Assembly (NCBI GenBank): GCA_964645775.1
Contig: CAZYBU010000011.1
Coordinates: forward strand, 1-64,000
Direction: 5' to 3'
Source: CAZYBU01 sp964645775
GTDB lineage: Bacteria > Spirochaetota > UBA4802 > UBA5550
Length of the DNA stretch: 64,000 bases
The position numbers and the translations under genes were made by a program. Numbering within the stretch: position 1 is the first letter of the stretch; each line of letters begins with the position of its first letter. Positions 43,601 through 52,491 of the stretch are shown in pieces. The notes beneath the pieces were generated by a model. The model saw only the letters and a program-made list of their open reading frames with translations, did no database searches and had not been told where the DNA came from.

Positions 43601-45853
43601 ATGAGCAGAATTCTCCCCCTGATACTCCTGGTTATCCTTGTTCCCGGATCGGTTAAGACTTTTTCCATGGGAGAAAGGCCTGACGGTTTTCATGTCCGCT
43701 CTCTCCTTTTCGATCTATACACCTCCTCTCTTTCAAAAGAAGAGACCGCGATTCTGGGCCGGGAAGCCAGGGACGCATGTGAATCAGCCCGCAGGATCTT
43801 CTCATGTCAGACCCGGCGTTCACTCATTATCCGCGTCCTTCCTCCGGGCGCGCCCCTTCCCGAAGGCGGGCTCCAGAGGTACGAGATAGTTCTTGCTCAC
43901 AGTGAATCCCTTCCGCATCTCCGATATGAACTCCGCTACCGCGTATATGATATCTATCTCAGGGAATATCTTCTCCTGACTCGCTCAAGGGAGAGAGAGC
44001 GTCCTCTTCCGGGAACTGTGAGCAGGGAACTCCTTGCCCGTGCCGCAGCCTCTCATAACACGGTTACCGGGATGATCCTCAAAGATATCCTCTCACTGCA
44101 TGAAGATGAGGAGGCTGTCAATGGTGAGCGGTACCTTGCCCGTGTCCGGGAAATTGCCCGGGGAAGGGAGATATCCGTTGATACAGAGAGTAAAAGCCCG
44201 GTATCGGACCTGCTGGAGAAGAAAGATTTTCTTCCGGGCCGGGAGAAAGTCAGGGTAACCATTGACGGAAGAAGGATCGCATGGAAAGAGGGGGGGCTCT
44301 GGAAAAGAACCCCGATACTTCCCCTGGATTCCCTTCAGGCCCCTCACAGGGGAGAGGATGGCTCTATCTGGTTCCTGGCACGAAGGGGAGGGGATAAGGG
44401 GCTTTATCTGTACCGGCCTGAGAGTGGAAGGCTGAAATTTCTGGCTTCGGACATTCTATATTTTCTTCCCGGAGAGGATGGAACCCTGCTCTGGGGTGGC
44501 GGGAAATCTGGGCAACATGTTCTCAAAATGATGCAGGATGAGAGTATTGTCGATCTTCTTGAAACCTCCTCCCGGCCCCTGGGATTGGCCCGTTTTTCCG
44601 GTGGGCGCATACTTTTCCTCCTGGCAGGTCCCCGTGGGGCGAGTCTCTATGGTCTTGACAGGAAGAAGGGAGAACTATTGATCTACGAGGATGTCCCTCC
44701 AGTATCTCTCGCGCTGGGAATGAAGAATAACCGTCCTGTGATATGGTCCGCCCGGGAAAACAGGTGGATTGAGCTCCATGAATACGAGCTTGAAGCGAAG
44801 AAGACCGATACCCTTCCGGCAATGGAACCCGCTTCCGGTTCAGGCAAAACTCCCCTGCCGGCCCGGAAGGATCTGCCGCCGGCTTTTCTTCCGAGGAAGA
44901 TAAAACTCGGCCTGGATGCCGATTATACCGGAAGGTTCCTCGGAACGGGAAGTATTATGCTGGGAACACCTGATTGGCTCCACACCCTCCAGGCAGGGGG
45001 AGGAGGCGGTCTTTATACCGAAGACGTGCCGGGGGGGAACCTCTTTGTCCGTTACGAAGGGGGAGGGAGACGTCACAGGGGCGGGGTAACCCTGCGTTCA
45101 GCCAACATCCCCACGGCCTCAGATGAGCATTATGTACCGGTAAACCGGCTTCTTGCCGGTGGAAATATCTGGCAGATGGAGGCAGAATTCTACTGGAAAT
45201 GGCACCCTTTCTCCTTTTTTAAACTGAAAGCCGGTATGGGCACCCGATGGTATCTAGCTCAGGGAGATAATGATCTTTCTCCCAGTAACAACGAATACGG
45301 GAGTCAGGTCCTTTTCTCTGAAATCATTCTTGGTCCATTCCCCGGTCTTATGGAAGGTTTTCATCTCTCCGTAACAGGAAGCGGAGCCCTTCCCTTATCT
45401 GGTGACCTTGCCTCCTGGTTCGCACTGCATGGATACGCGGGATGGAACATTAATCCTCTCCCCGGATTTTTTATTCATCCCTCTCTCGGGGGAGGAGGGA
45501 TTCTGGGAAGAAGCCGGGCAGGCTATAGAATACCTGATGACACCGATCCGGGACGTATGGCTATGGAGCGCCTGGACCTGGCTTTGGAAACCGGCTATAA
45601 ATGGATGCTGAAAGAACGGTACACATCCTGGTATGCCAGAAGCGATCTCTCCCTGGAAACGGCTTTTTTTGCCAGGGCCACCCTCCTGCGGAAACACCCG
45701 CGAGAGGAGGGACGATGGCTCATCGAGACAACGGGGCGTCTTTCCTTTGAGGTGGCCCCACTTATCCAATTATCACTTGACGGTGGATGGCTCTTTGATA
45801 CAAGGGGGGTGGGCAACCCACTACTGCGGGTGACCATGCGCGCGGTGTTATGA
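43601..45853 (+). CDS. Large secreted protein, possible outer-membrane barrel
   Basis: A 750-residue protein with a signal peptide (ILPLILLVILVPGSVKTFS). Residues about 230-410 contain short strand repeats like a beta-propeller (DGSIWFLARRGGDKGLYLYR, DILYFLPGEDGTLLWGG). Residues about 430-750 are Gly/aromatic-rich with alternating strands (FRYEGGGRR-type turns, GWNINPLPGFFIHPSLGGGG) and could form a barrel; the last residues are RVTMRAVL. No family is recognised. It follows the YrdC-like gene by 8 nt and leads directly into hisB. Confidence 0.6.
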   Translation: MSRILPLILLVILVPGSVKTFSMGERPDGFHVRSLLFDLYTSSLSKEETAILGREARDACESARRIFSCQTRRSLIIRVLPPGAPLPEGGLQRYEIVLAHSESLPHLRYELRYRVYDIYLREYLLLTRSRERERPLPGTVSRELLARAAASHNTVTGMILKDILSLHEDEEAVNGERYLARVREIARGREISVDTESKSPVSDLLEKKDFLPGREKVRVTIDGRRIAWKEGGLWKRTPILPLDSLQAPHRGEDGSIWFLARRGGDKGLYLYRPESGRLKFLASDILYFLPGEDGTLLWGGGKSGQHVLKMMQDESIVDLLETSSRPLGLARFSGGRILFLLAGPRGASLYGLDRKKGELLIYEDVPPVSLALGMKNNRPVIWSARENRWIELHEYELEAKKTDTLPAMEPASGSGKTPLPARKDLPPAFLPRKIKLGLDADYTGRFLGTGSIMLGTPDWLHTLQAGGGGGLYTEDVPGGNLFVRYEGGGRRHRGGVTLRSANIPTASDEHYVPVNRLLAGGNIWQMEAEFYWKWHPFSFFKLKAGMGTRWYLAQGDNDLSPSNNEYGSQVLFSEIILGPFPGLMEGFHLSVTGSGALPLSGDLASWFALHGYAGWNINPLPGFFIHPSLGGGGILGRSRAGYRIPDDTDPGRMAMERLDLALETGYKWMLKERYTSWYARSDLSLETAFFARATLLRKHPREEGRWLIETTGRLSFEVAPLIQLSLDGGWLFDTRGVGNPLLRVTMRAVL

Positions 45854-45863
45854 GGTATCATAC

Positions 45864-46454
45864 ATGAGAAAGGGATCAGCGAAGCGGAAGACCGGTGAGA
45901 CGGACGTTACGGTCGACGTAAATCTTGATAACCCGGAGCGGATATCCATTGAATCAGGTGTGCCCTTTTTTGATCACATGCTTGAAGCCATGGCCCGGCA
46001 CGGAAGGTTCGGTCTCGAGATTACGTGCTCCGGAGACACGGAGGTTGACGATCACCACTCCGTTGAGGATATCGGGCTCGTAATGGGTGAGGCCCTGGAC
46101 GGGGCACTGGAAGACCGAAGAGGATTACGGCGTTACGGGGAAGCTCTGGTCCCGATGGACGATGCCCTGAGCCAGGTCGTTGTTGACATATCGGGCCGTT
46201 CCTGGTTCCAGTATCAGGGAGAGGCCCTTAAGGGATACGTCGGCTTATACAGTGAAGAGCTTACCATCGAATTTTTAAGGGCCCTTTCCCGTAAGAGCGG
46301 ACTTACCCTGCACCTCATTCTGCATTATGGTGAAAACCGACATCATATCCACGAGTCTGTTTTCAAGGCACTGGGCGTGGCCCTGTCCCGCGCCTGGGCC
46401 ATAGATACTGGCCTGGAAGGAGAGATCCCATCCACGAAAGGCGTGATTTCGTGA
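45864..46454 (+). CDS. hisB: Imidazoleglycerol-phosphate dehydratase HisB
   Basis: A 196-residue monofunctional IGPD (Mn-dependent dehydration in histidine synthesis). Metal-binding motifs: FFDHMLEAMARHGRF, DDHHSVEDIG, and HHIHESVFKALGVALS near the C-terminus. There is no fused phosphatase. GAGGT precedes the ATG. It overlaps hisH by 4 nt. Confidence 0.96.
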   Translation: MRKGSAKRKTGETDVTVDVNLDNPERISIESGVPFFDHMLEAMARHGRFGLEITCSGDTEVDDHHSVEDIGLVMGEALDGALEDRRGLRRYGEALVPMDDALSQVVVDISGRSWFQYQGEALKGYVGLYSEELTIEFLRALSRKSGLTLHLILHYGENRHHIHESVFKALGVALSRAWAIDTGLEGEIPSTKGVIS

Positions 46455-47056
46455 TAACGGTCATCGATTACGGAATGGGAAACATACGGTCCGTTGTCAA
46501 GGCCCTGGAGCTTTACACGGAGAAGGTGGAGATTGGAAGTGACCCGGACCGGGCCCGGCGTTCAGATGCCCTGGTCCTCCCCGGGGACGGCGCCTTTGCA
46601 ATGGCGATGGAGAACCTCAGGAGCCTCGGCCTCGTGGATGTTTTAATAAAACACATAGAAGAAGACAGGCCTTTCCTCGGGATCTGTCTCGGATACCAGC
46701 TTCTTTTTGAACGGAGCGAAGAGTTCGGTAATTCCGAGGGCCTGGGGATCATTCCTGGCACGGTCACCCGTTTTAAAGGGAATGGGCATAAGGTGCCTCA
46801 TATGGGCTGGAACCAGGTCAGGATACGGGGAACCTCCGGTATGCTGAAAGATATTGAAAACAACAGCTATTTTTATTTTATTCATTCATATTATCCCTCA
46901 CTTTCTGACGAAACATGGTTACAAGGGGAGACGGAATATGGAATATCTTTTCCCTCCATTGTCGGGAGGGGAAATGTTCTGGCGACCCAGTTTCATCCTG
47001 AGAAGAGTCACATGAAGGGACTGAAAATTATTGAGAATTTTGTAAAAAGAGCATGA
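46451..47056 (+). CDS. hisH: Imidazole glycerol phosphate synthase glutaminase subunit HisH
   Basis: A 201-residue class I glutamine amidotransferase supplying ammonia to HisF. It shows DYGMGNIRSV, the nucleophile in FLGICLGYQLLFE, and the catalytic pair in TQFHPEKS. GTG start inside the hisB stop. HisF is not adjacent, which is unusual, because hisA follows instead. Confidence 0.95.
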   Translation: MITVIDYGMGNIRSVVKALELYTEKVEIGSDPDRARRSDALVLPGDGAFAMAMENLRSLGLVDVLIKHIEEDRPFLGICLGYQLLFERSEEFGNSEGLGIIPGTVTRFKGNGHKVPHMGWNQVRIRGTSGMLKDIENNSYFYFIHSYYPSLSDETWLQGETEYGISFPSIVGRGNVLATQFHPEKSHMKGLKIIENFVKRA

Positions 47057-47775
47057 AAATAATTCCAGCTATAGACATACGGGATGGCAGGTGTGTCCGT
47101 CTTGTTCAGGGAGACCCGGAAAGAGAGACTGTTTACAGGGACGATCCTGTTCAACAGGCACTCGAATTTCAGCAGCAGGGAGCCTCTCTTATTCACGTGG
47201 TCGATCTTGACGGCGCCTTTGAAGGCAGGCCCGTCAATCATGAAAGTGTTATAGAGATGCGACGTAAACTTGACTGTGAGATCGAAATTGGCGGCGGCAT
47301 CAGAAACGAAAAGGACATCGAATTATACAGGAGCAGCGGCATAAAGAGGATTATCCTGGGAACCGTCATTCTTGATACCGCCTTCTATCCCGTGATGGAG
47401 AGATACAGGGAAGTTCTCGTTGCCGGAATAGACGCCCGCGAGGGTCGCGTCGCCACCCATGGCTGGAAGAACGTATCTGAAATTAAGGATGAAGAGCTCT
47501 TCAGCGAGATGGTGAAGCTTGGACTTAAACGATTCATCTATACGGATATAACCAGGGATGGCATGCTCGGGGGACCTCCCCTGGATTCATTTAATCGCAT
47601 ACTCGGTTCCTTCCGTGAGATTGAACTGGTGGCCTCCGGGGGTATCTCCTCTATGGATGATCTGAAGCTCCTCTCCGAAGCGGCAGACGGCAGGATAGAG
47701 GGTTGCATCATAGGTAAAGCAATTTATGACGGAAGAATGGATCTAAGGGAGGCGTTAGACTATGTCGTCTCGTGA
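47053..47775 (+). CDS. hisA: Phosphoribosylformimino-AICAR-P isomerase HisA
   Basis: A 240-residue half-barrel-repeat isomerase. Asp8 in PAIDIRDGRCVRLVQGD and the second acid in YTDITRDGMLGG are the expected catalytic residues, and the phosphate loops EIGGGIRN and ASGGISS are present. It overlaps hisH by ATGA, and the next gene begins inside its end. Confidence 0.96.
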   Translation: MKIIPAIDIRDGRCVRLVQGDPERETVYRDDPVQQALEFQQQGASLIHVVDLDGAFEGRPVNHESVIEMRRKLDCEIEIGGGIRNEKDIELYRSSGIKRIILGTVILDTAFYPVMERYREVLVAGIDAREGRVATHGWKNVSEIKDEELFSEMVKLGLKRFIYTDITRDGMLGGPPLDSFNRILGSFREIELVASGGISSMDDLKLLSEAADGRIEGCIIGKAIYDGRMDLREALDYVVS

Positions 47776-48850
47776 CAAAAACAACGATTCAGCTAACGGA
47801 TATTCCGAGAATGATTATGATGTTCGTCTTCCCTTTGAGATAGAACACTACGAGAGGAAAATATACGATCTCCGCCAGCTCATCGAAATAAGCAAGGGAC
47901 TCAATTCTACCCTGGAATACAATACCCTCATTGACTCTATTCTTTATACATGCATGGGCCAGATGCAGCTTCTCCGGGCCGGGGTCTTCCTAAAAAAGGG
48001 CCTCGGCAATGAAACCTATTCCTTTCACAGGAACTATAAGGGTTTTGACGTTGACCACAGCAAGGAGTATGAGATCGACAGTGAATCACCTTTGCTTGAG
48101 GTACTCCAGGAGGGAATACGCTGTTACACCCGGGATGAACTGCACCGACGGGTACCTTCCTGCCAGGCCCTGGTCATGCTCCGGGAACTGGAGCCGGAAC
48201 TGATCGTTCCCCTCATGAGCAAAGGTATCCTGAACGGTGTCATTGTTCTTGGAGAGAGAATAACAGGTAATCCATTCTCTGAAACGGAGAAGGAATATCT
48301 GATGGATATCGCTTCCCTGGCGGGTATCGCCATTCAGAACGCCTATCTCTACGAGATGGCTACCACGGACATGATGACCCATCTCAAGATACACCACTAC
48401 TTTCAGACACAGCTCATTGAAGAGATAGAGAGGGCCAACCGAACAGCCAAGCCCCTCTCACTTATTATGCTCGATATCGACCATTTCAAAGAGTTCAACG
48501 ACACCTACGGTCATACGGCCGGAGATGCCGTACTTATAGAAGTGGCCCGGACTATCAAGGATCATGTCCGCCCCATGGACACGGCCGCCCGTTACGGGGG
48601 AGAGGAATTCGCTGTCATCCTGCCCAGGACAGACCTGAAAGAAGCTGTTACCGTGGCTGAAAGAGTTCGTGAAGCCATTTATGAACAGGTTGTTACCTAT
48701 GAAAAACAGGCCCTCTCTGTGACCGTATCGGTCGGCCTGACCGAGTATAATCCCCGCAGGGACAAACGGAGCACCCAGATTATAGAGCGGGCTGACAAGG
48801 CCCTCTATATGTCGAAGCAGAACGGAAGAAATCAGGTGACTCAGCTCTGA
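47762..48850 (+). CDS. GAF-GGDEF diguanylate cyclase
   Basis: A 362-residue soluble protein. A short helix (YERKIYDLRQLIEISKGLNSTL) leads into a GAF domain (about 50-200). The GGDEF domain follows, with the active site YGGEEF (Gly279-Phe283). The inhibitory site RPMD (Arg270-Asp273) lies five residues upstream, so product feedback is intact, unlike the other GGDEF protein of this window. It overlaps hisA by 14 nt, an odd operon partner for histidine genes. Confidence 0.93.
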   Translation: MSSRDKNNDSANGYSENDYDVRLPFEIEHYERKIYDLRQLIEISKGLNSTLEYNTLIDSILYTCMGQMQLLRAGVFLKKGLGNETYSFHRNYKGFDVDHSKEYEIDSESPLLEVLQEGIRCYTRDELHRRVPSCQALVMLRELEPELIVPLMSKGILNGVIVLGERITGNPFSETEKEYLMDIASLAGIAIQNAYLYEMATTDMMTHLKIHHYFQTQLIEEIERANRTAKPLSLIMLDIDHFKEFNDTYGHTAGDAVLIEVARTIKDHVRPMDTAARYGGEEFAVILPRTDLKEAVTVAERVREAIYEQVVTYEKQALSVTVSVGLTEYNPRRDKRSTQIIERADKALYMSKQNGRNQVTQL

Positions 48851-48918
48851 TTTCTATTTTTGCGTTCATGATTCTCATGATGATTGTAAGAGAATCTTTG
48901 AACAATCGGGCAATTTCC

Positions 48919-48946
48919 TTGACAGACAATGCCGGTTTACTATAAA
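48919..48946 (+). promoter_or_regulatory. Near-consensus promoter of the tRNA-rplU-prp-rpmA unit
   Basis: TTGACA (48919-48924), 16 bp, TATAAA (48941-48946). Transcription would begin about 10 nt before the tRNA. Confidence 0.8.
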
Positions 48947-48962
48947 TGGCATCTCGTATTAT

Positions 48963-49036
48963 GGGCCCATAGCTCAGTCGGTTAGAGCGGCTGACTCATA
49001 ATCAGTAGGTCCAAGGTTCGAATCCTTGTGGGCCCA
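48963..49036 (+). tRNA. tRNA with CAU anticodon (Met or lysidine-type Ile)
   Basis: A 74-nt cloverleaf: acceptor GGGCCCA pairs with TGGGCCC, D arm GCTC/GAGC, anticodon stem CTGA.../...TCAG with loop CTCATAA (CAT), T arm with TTCGAAT. The first pair is G-C and A73 is present, so it is not an initiator. Elongator Met and Ile2 (AUA, after TilS) cannot be separated by eye. CCA is not encoded. It shares a promoter with rplU, only 26 nt downstream. Confidence 0.93.
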
Positions 49037-49062
49037 CATCTTTGCGAAAAAGGGAAATGAGC

Positions 49063-49377
49063 ATGTACGCGATTGTTGAGATAGCAGGTAAACAGTACCG
49101 TGTGGAGAAGGATGACGTGATAAGCGTGGACCGCCTTTCCGGGGAGAAGGGAGAGGTGGTTCTGGACCGGGTCCTGTTCTTTTCCAATGATGGGAACGTG
49201 ACAGTGGGGGCACCCTATATAGATGGCGCGTCCGTGAAGGCTGAGAATCTCGGTGCCGTGAAAGGGGACAAGGTTCGGGGAGTTAAATTCAAGAAGCGGA
49301 AAAACTATACCCGAACCCTCGGATCCCGCCGTCACCTGACCCGGCTGAAGATCGCTGATATCAGCACAGGGAAGTGA
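49063..49377 (+). CDS. rplU: 50S ribosomal protein L21
   Basis: A 105-residue bL21: MYAIVEIAGKQYRVEKDD at the N-terminus and FKKRKNYTRTLGSRRHLTRLKI near the C-terminus, where it contacts 23S rRNA. The ATG at 49063 is chosen because AGGG is 8 nt away and the family starts here; ATG 49057 is too close to that site. First protein gene of rplU-prp-rpmA. Confidence 0.96.
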   Translation: MYAIVEIAGKQYRVEKDDVISVDRLSGEKGEVVLDRVLFFSNDGNVTVGAPYIDGASVKAENLGAVKGDKVRGVKFKKRKNYTRTLGSRRHLTRLKIADISTGK

Positions 49378-49739
49378 TCCGGGCTCGATTTCTGAACCTG
49401 GGGCACGACTTCCGGACACGGGAAGGGGCACATGCGGCAATTGAGATAACCGGCCACGCTCTCTTTTCTAAACCGGGAGAGGATGTTGTTTGCGCCGCGG
49501 TATCATCCCTGGCCCAGACCGCGCTCCTCTCTATAGAGAGACAGTGCGGGAATATCCAGGCTGTCCACCAGGAAAGCGGGGTCCTGAAAAGCAGAATTGA
49601 CGCCGGTGTCCTGGGAAGGGATGAAATGATTATTCTGAAAGCGATACTGGTCACCCTCTATACGGGACTTTCAGAGATTGAAAGACAGTATCCGGACAGA
49701 ATCAAAATAGAATTTGAAGATAACGAAGCATTAGAATAA
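49374..49739 (+). CDS. prp: Ribosomal-processing cysteine protease Prp
   Basis: A 121-residue Prp. The catalytic pair is in GHALFSKPGEDVVCAAVSSL (His28, Cys40). In Firmicutes the enzyme removes an N-terminal extension from L27 before assembly. Here the adjacent rpmA has no extension (see rpmA), so the substrate is unclear. It starts at GTG inside the rplU stop, in the standard position between rplU and rpmA. Confidence 0.88.
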   Translation: MIRARFLNLGHDFRTREGAHAAIEITGHALFSKPGEDVVCAAVSSLAQTALLSIERQCGNIQAVHQESGVLKSRIDAGVLGRDEMIILKAILVTLYTGLSEIERQYPDRIKIEFEDNEALE

Positions 49740-49751
49740 GGGGAGATTGTT

Positions 49752-50012
49752 ATGGCACATAAAAAAGGCGGAGGCTCCACCAAGAACGGACGGGATTCCA
49801 AGTCGAAACGATTGGGAGTTAAACGATACGGAGGACAGCTTGTCAGAGGTGGTACCATCATTGTGCGTCAGCGCGGAACGAGAATCCACCCCGGAGAGAA
49901 CGTGGGTAAGGGGAGCGATGATACCCTTTTCGCCAAGATAGAAGGTGTCGTGACCTTCGAACGTATGGGCAAGACGCGGAAAAAAGTTTCCGTATATCCC
50001 GCTACCGGATAA
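49752..50012 (+). CDS. rpmA: 50S ribosomal protein L27
   Basis: An 86-residue bL27: MAHKKGGGSTKNGRDSKSKR at the N-terminus, then LGVKRYGGQLV. The mature sequence begins at once. A stop codon lies five codons upstream in frame (49737-49739), so no longer, Prp-cleaved form can be made. GGGGAG precedes the ATG. It is followed by a strong terminator. Confidence 0.97.
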   Translation: MAHKKGGGSTKNGRDSKSKRLGVKRYGGQLVRGGTIIVRQRGTRIHPGENVGKGSDDTLFAKIEGVVTFERMGKTRKKVSVYPATG

Positions 50013-50039
50013 GGGGTTCCGCAGAGGAGGACCCGGGGG

Positions 50040-50067
50040 ATCGCGTCATTGAATGACGCGATTTTTT
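50040..50067 (+). terminator. Intrinsic terminator abutting the obg start
   Basis: Perfect 11-nt arms (50040-50050 and 50052-50062) followed by five more T. It ends rpmA transcription 5 nt before the obg start codon and covers the place where an obg ribosome site should be, so it may also act as an attenuator or a translational switch. Confidence 0.85.
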
Positions 50068-50072
50068 ATGCC

Positions 50073-51080
50073 ATGAGAAGGTTTACGGACACTATCGATA
50101 TCCAGATACGGGCCGGCAAAGGAGGAGCGGGGGCCGTTTCATTCCACAGGGAGAAATATATCTCCAGGGGAGGCCCTGATGGCGGAGACGGTGGACGTGG
50201 AGGAGATGTATATGTTGTTGCCGATCGAAGGTATTCAAACCTTTCACACCTTTTCACGGATCGTGTTTACGCCGCGGAAAACGGTGCCCAGGGATCAGGA
50301 GGAAACCGCACCGGAAGTGACGGAAAGGACCTCACCATCGGTCTTCCTCCTGGAACACAGGTAAGGGAAAAAGAGAGCGATGAATTACTCGCAGATCTTA
50401 TTGAAGAGAACAGGCCCGTGTGTGTCGCTCGAGGAGGAATAGGCGGGCACGGTAACGCCTTTTTTAAGTCTTCCACCCATCAGTCTCCGCGATTTTCCCA
50501 GCCAGGTATACCGGGAGAAGAGAAGGTCCTTCAGCTCGACCTTGTTCTCATCGCCGATGTCGGACTGATCGGACTGCCCAACGCGGGCAAGTCTTCTCTT
50601 CTGGCCGCGATGACGAGGGCCCGCCCGAAGATTGGCGATTATCCTTTTACGACCCTGACTCCGGGTCTGGGAGTCCTGGAGTTTGCTTCGGGCCGCACCT
50701 GCCGAATCGCGGATATCCCGGGTATTATCGAAGGGGCACATCAGGGGCATGGTCTCGGTCTCTCTTTCCTGAGGCACATTGAACGTGTACGGTTTCTTAT
50801 CTTTGTCATTGACGTAACGGATGAGAGTATCTCTTATACCGTTACCCTTCTTAAAAAAGAACTCGAAACATATAGCCGGGAATTACTTACGAGGCCGTCA
50901 ATTATGGTCCTGAACAAGTGTGACCTTCTGGATGAGGAGCTCGTAGACATGGTGGCCGAGGAACACCCGGAAGAAGATTTCCTGAGGATATCCGCCCTGG
51001 AAGGTGCGGGTATCGATGCATTGATATCGGTGATAGAGAAGTATCTGGAGATGAATGATGCCACGCAAACCCCTCGTTAA
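50073..51080 (+). CDS. obg: Obg/CgtA GTPase
   Basis: A 335-residue essential ribosome-assembly GTPase. The glycine-rich Obg fold (GKGGAGAVSFHREKY, GGPDGGDGGRGGDV) is followed by the G domain: GLPNAGKSSLLAA (P-loop), DYPFTTLTP, DIPGIIEGAHQGHGLG, NKCD. No C-terminal OCT domain is evident. ATG 50073 is chosen because the in-frame TTG at 50049 lies inside the terminator stem. No ribosome site is visible. It overlaps proB. Confidence 0.94.
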   Translation: MRRFTDTIDIQIRAGKGGAGAVSFHREKYISRGGPDGGDGGRGGDVYVVADRRYSNLSHLFTDRVYAAENGAQGSGGNRTGSDGKDLTIGLPPGTQVREKESDELLADLIEENRPVCVARGGIGGHGNAFFKSSTHQSPRFSQPGIPGEEKVLQLDLVLIADVGLIGLPNAGKSSLLAAMTRARPKIGDYPFTTLTPGLGVLEFASGRTCRIADIPGIIEGAHQGHGLGLSFLRHIERVRFLIFVIDVTDESISYTVTLLKKELETYSRELLTRPSIMVLNKCDLLDEELVDMVAEEHPEEDFLRISALEGAGIDALISVIEKYLEMNDATQTPR

Positions 51081-52167
51081 ACAGGTACGTACCCTTGTCG
51101 TCAAGGTGGGGACCTCGACCATATCTGAAGAGGGAAAACTGTCCGGGAGAAGGATCGCCTGTCTGGTTGAGGACATCGCAGATCTGATGGATCGTGGCTA
51201 CAGGATAGCCCTTGTCTCTTCCGGAGCCATAAGCGCGGGACTGCATCTCATGAACCGGGTGCCGGAGCGGTTAACCATTCCGGTGAAACAGGCCCTGGCG
51301 GCCGTTGGTCAGACTCTGCTCATGAATGAATACAGAAGGCATTTCGAAAAGAGAGGTCTACAGGTTGGGCAGATCCTCCTTACGGAAGATGATATTGAAA
51401 ATCGGCGGCGATTCATTAATGCCCGCCATACAATAAATGTTCTCTTCGAGATGGGAGTCATGCCCATAGTTAATGAAAATGATTCTGTCGTTGTTAAGGA
51501 AATCAAGTTCGGGGATAACGATACCCTCTCCGCCCATGTCGCGAGTCTCGTGGACGCGGAACTTCTTGTTATCCTCTCGGACATAGACGGTTTTTACATG
51601 GATATGAGTGATCCCGCTCCGAGGGAAGAGATAAGCGAAATTACCGAGGATATCTGGAAACGAGCAGGTGACAGAGGAACCAGGTATGGAACGGGAGGTA
51701 TGATTACCAAACTGCGAGCCGCAGAGATCATGCTGAAATTCGGCGAAAAGACCATCATAGCCCGGGGAGGAAAGAAAAATGTTCTGAACTCCATTATGAA
51801 CGGGGAGAAGATCGGGACAATCTTTGCCAGTACCTCTCCCCCCCTCCCCAGTAAAAAGAAATGGTTATTCCTGGGGAAAAGCCGGGGCAGACTCACCATT
51901 GATGCCGGCGCGGTCCGGGCGCTGTCCGGTGGAAAAAAGTCCCTCCTCGCCGGTGGGATTCTGTCCCATGAAGGCCGGTTCGACATGGGAGACCTTGTCG
52001 ATATCGTTGATGGAGATGGAAAAAAGCTGGGTAAAGGTCTGGCCAACTATAACAGTGAAGAACTTGCCATGATACGGGGCAAAAAGACCTCGGAAATTCG
52101 TGAGCTGATGCAGGGAAATTTCTTCGAGGAAGTTATCAATCGAGATGACCTGCTGATGTATGAATAA
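51058..52167 (+). CDS. proB: Glutamate 5-kinase ProB
   Basis: A 369-residue first enzyme of proline synthesis. Amino-acid kinase domain: LVVKVGTSTIS, LVSSGAISAG, NENDSVVV, GDNDTLSAHVA, YGTGGMITKL. A C-terminal PUA domain (about 285-369) is present, as in full-length ProB. CTGGAG 7 nt upstream supports ATG 51058. It overlaps obg by 23 nt. proA lies in another operon at 37 kb. Confidence 0.95.
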   Translation: MPRKPLVKQVRTLVVKVGTSTISEEGKLSGRRIACLVEDIADLMDRGYRIALVSSGAISAGLHLMNRVPERLTIPVKQALAAVGQTLLMNEYRRHFEKRGLQVGQILLTEDDIENRRRFINARHTINVLFEMGVMPIVNENDSVVVKEIKFGDNDTLSAHVASLVDAELLVILSDIDGFYMDMSDPAPREEISEITEDIWKRAGDRGTRYGTGGMITKLRAAEIMLKFGEKTIIARGGKKNVLNSIMNGEKIGTIFASTSPPLPSKKKWLFLGKSRGRLTIDAGAVRALSGGKKSLLAGGILSHEGRFDMGDLVDIVDGDGKKLGKGLANYNSEELAMIRGKKTSEIRELMQGNFFEEVINRDDLLMYE

Positions 52168-52491
52168 TATGCCTTTATTTGTTAACAGCAGACTAAACAG
52201 AAAATTCACTATCCCTTATATTTTTATTTATTCTTTCCTCATCCTGTTCCTGTCACCTGATGCAGGGGGAAGCCATGCCGGAACCGAAAGATGATGTCAT
52301 ACCATGAAGAACAAAGTGAACCGCGGATTCAGTAAGGGATCCCCTTTCGGCTGATAAATATAAATTTTGCGGGAAAAGCATGCATTTCGCTCCTGATTTG
52401 GTAGATTTTTTACAAATACTTTAAGACAGAAATTTTACAATTGCTACGGTTATTCCAGAGATATTCGATTATATCCGATCAGGAGAACCCC
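52168..52491. other. Intergenic region after proB
   Basis: No firm gene. A 41-codon frame (52169-52294) encodes a signal-peptide-like stub (hydrophobic IPYIFIYSFLILFL) with no ribosome site and no body; it may be the remains of a secreted protein gene. The rest is A+T rich and leads into the SpoIIE phosphatase gene. Confidence 0.4.

Noticed and set aside
50049..50072. Upstream TTG start for obg
   Set aside because: It lies inside the stem of a strong terminator; the ATG at 50073 is the sensible start.
52169..52294. 41-residue frame with a hydrophobic core after proB
   Set aside because: It looks like a signal peptide, but there is no ribosome site and no mature protein; kept only as a possible gene remnant.
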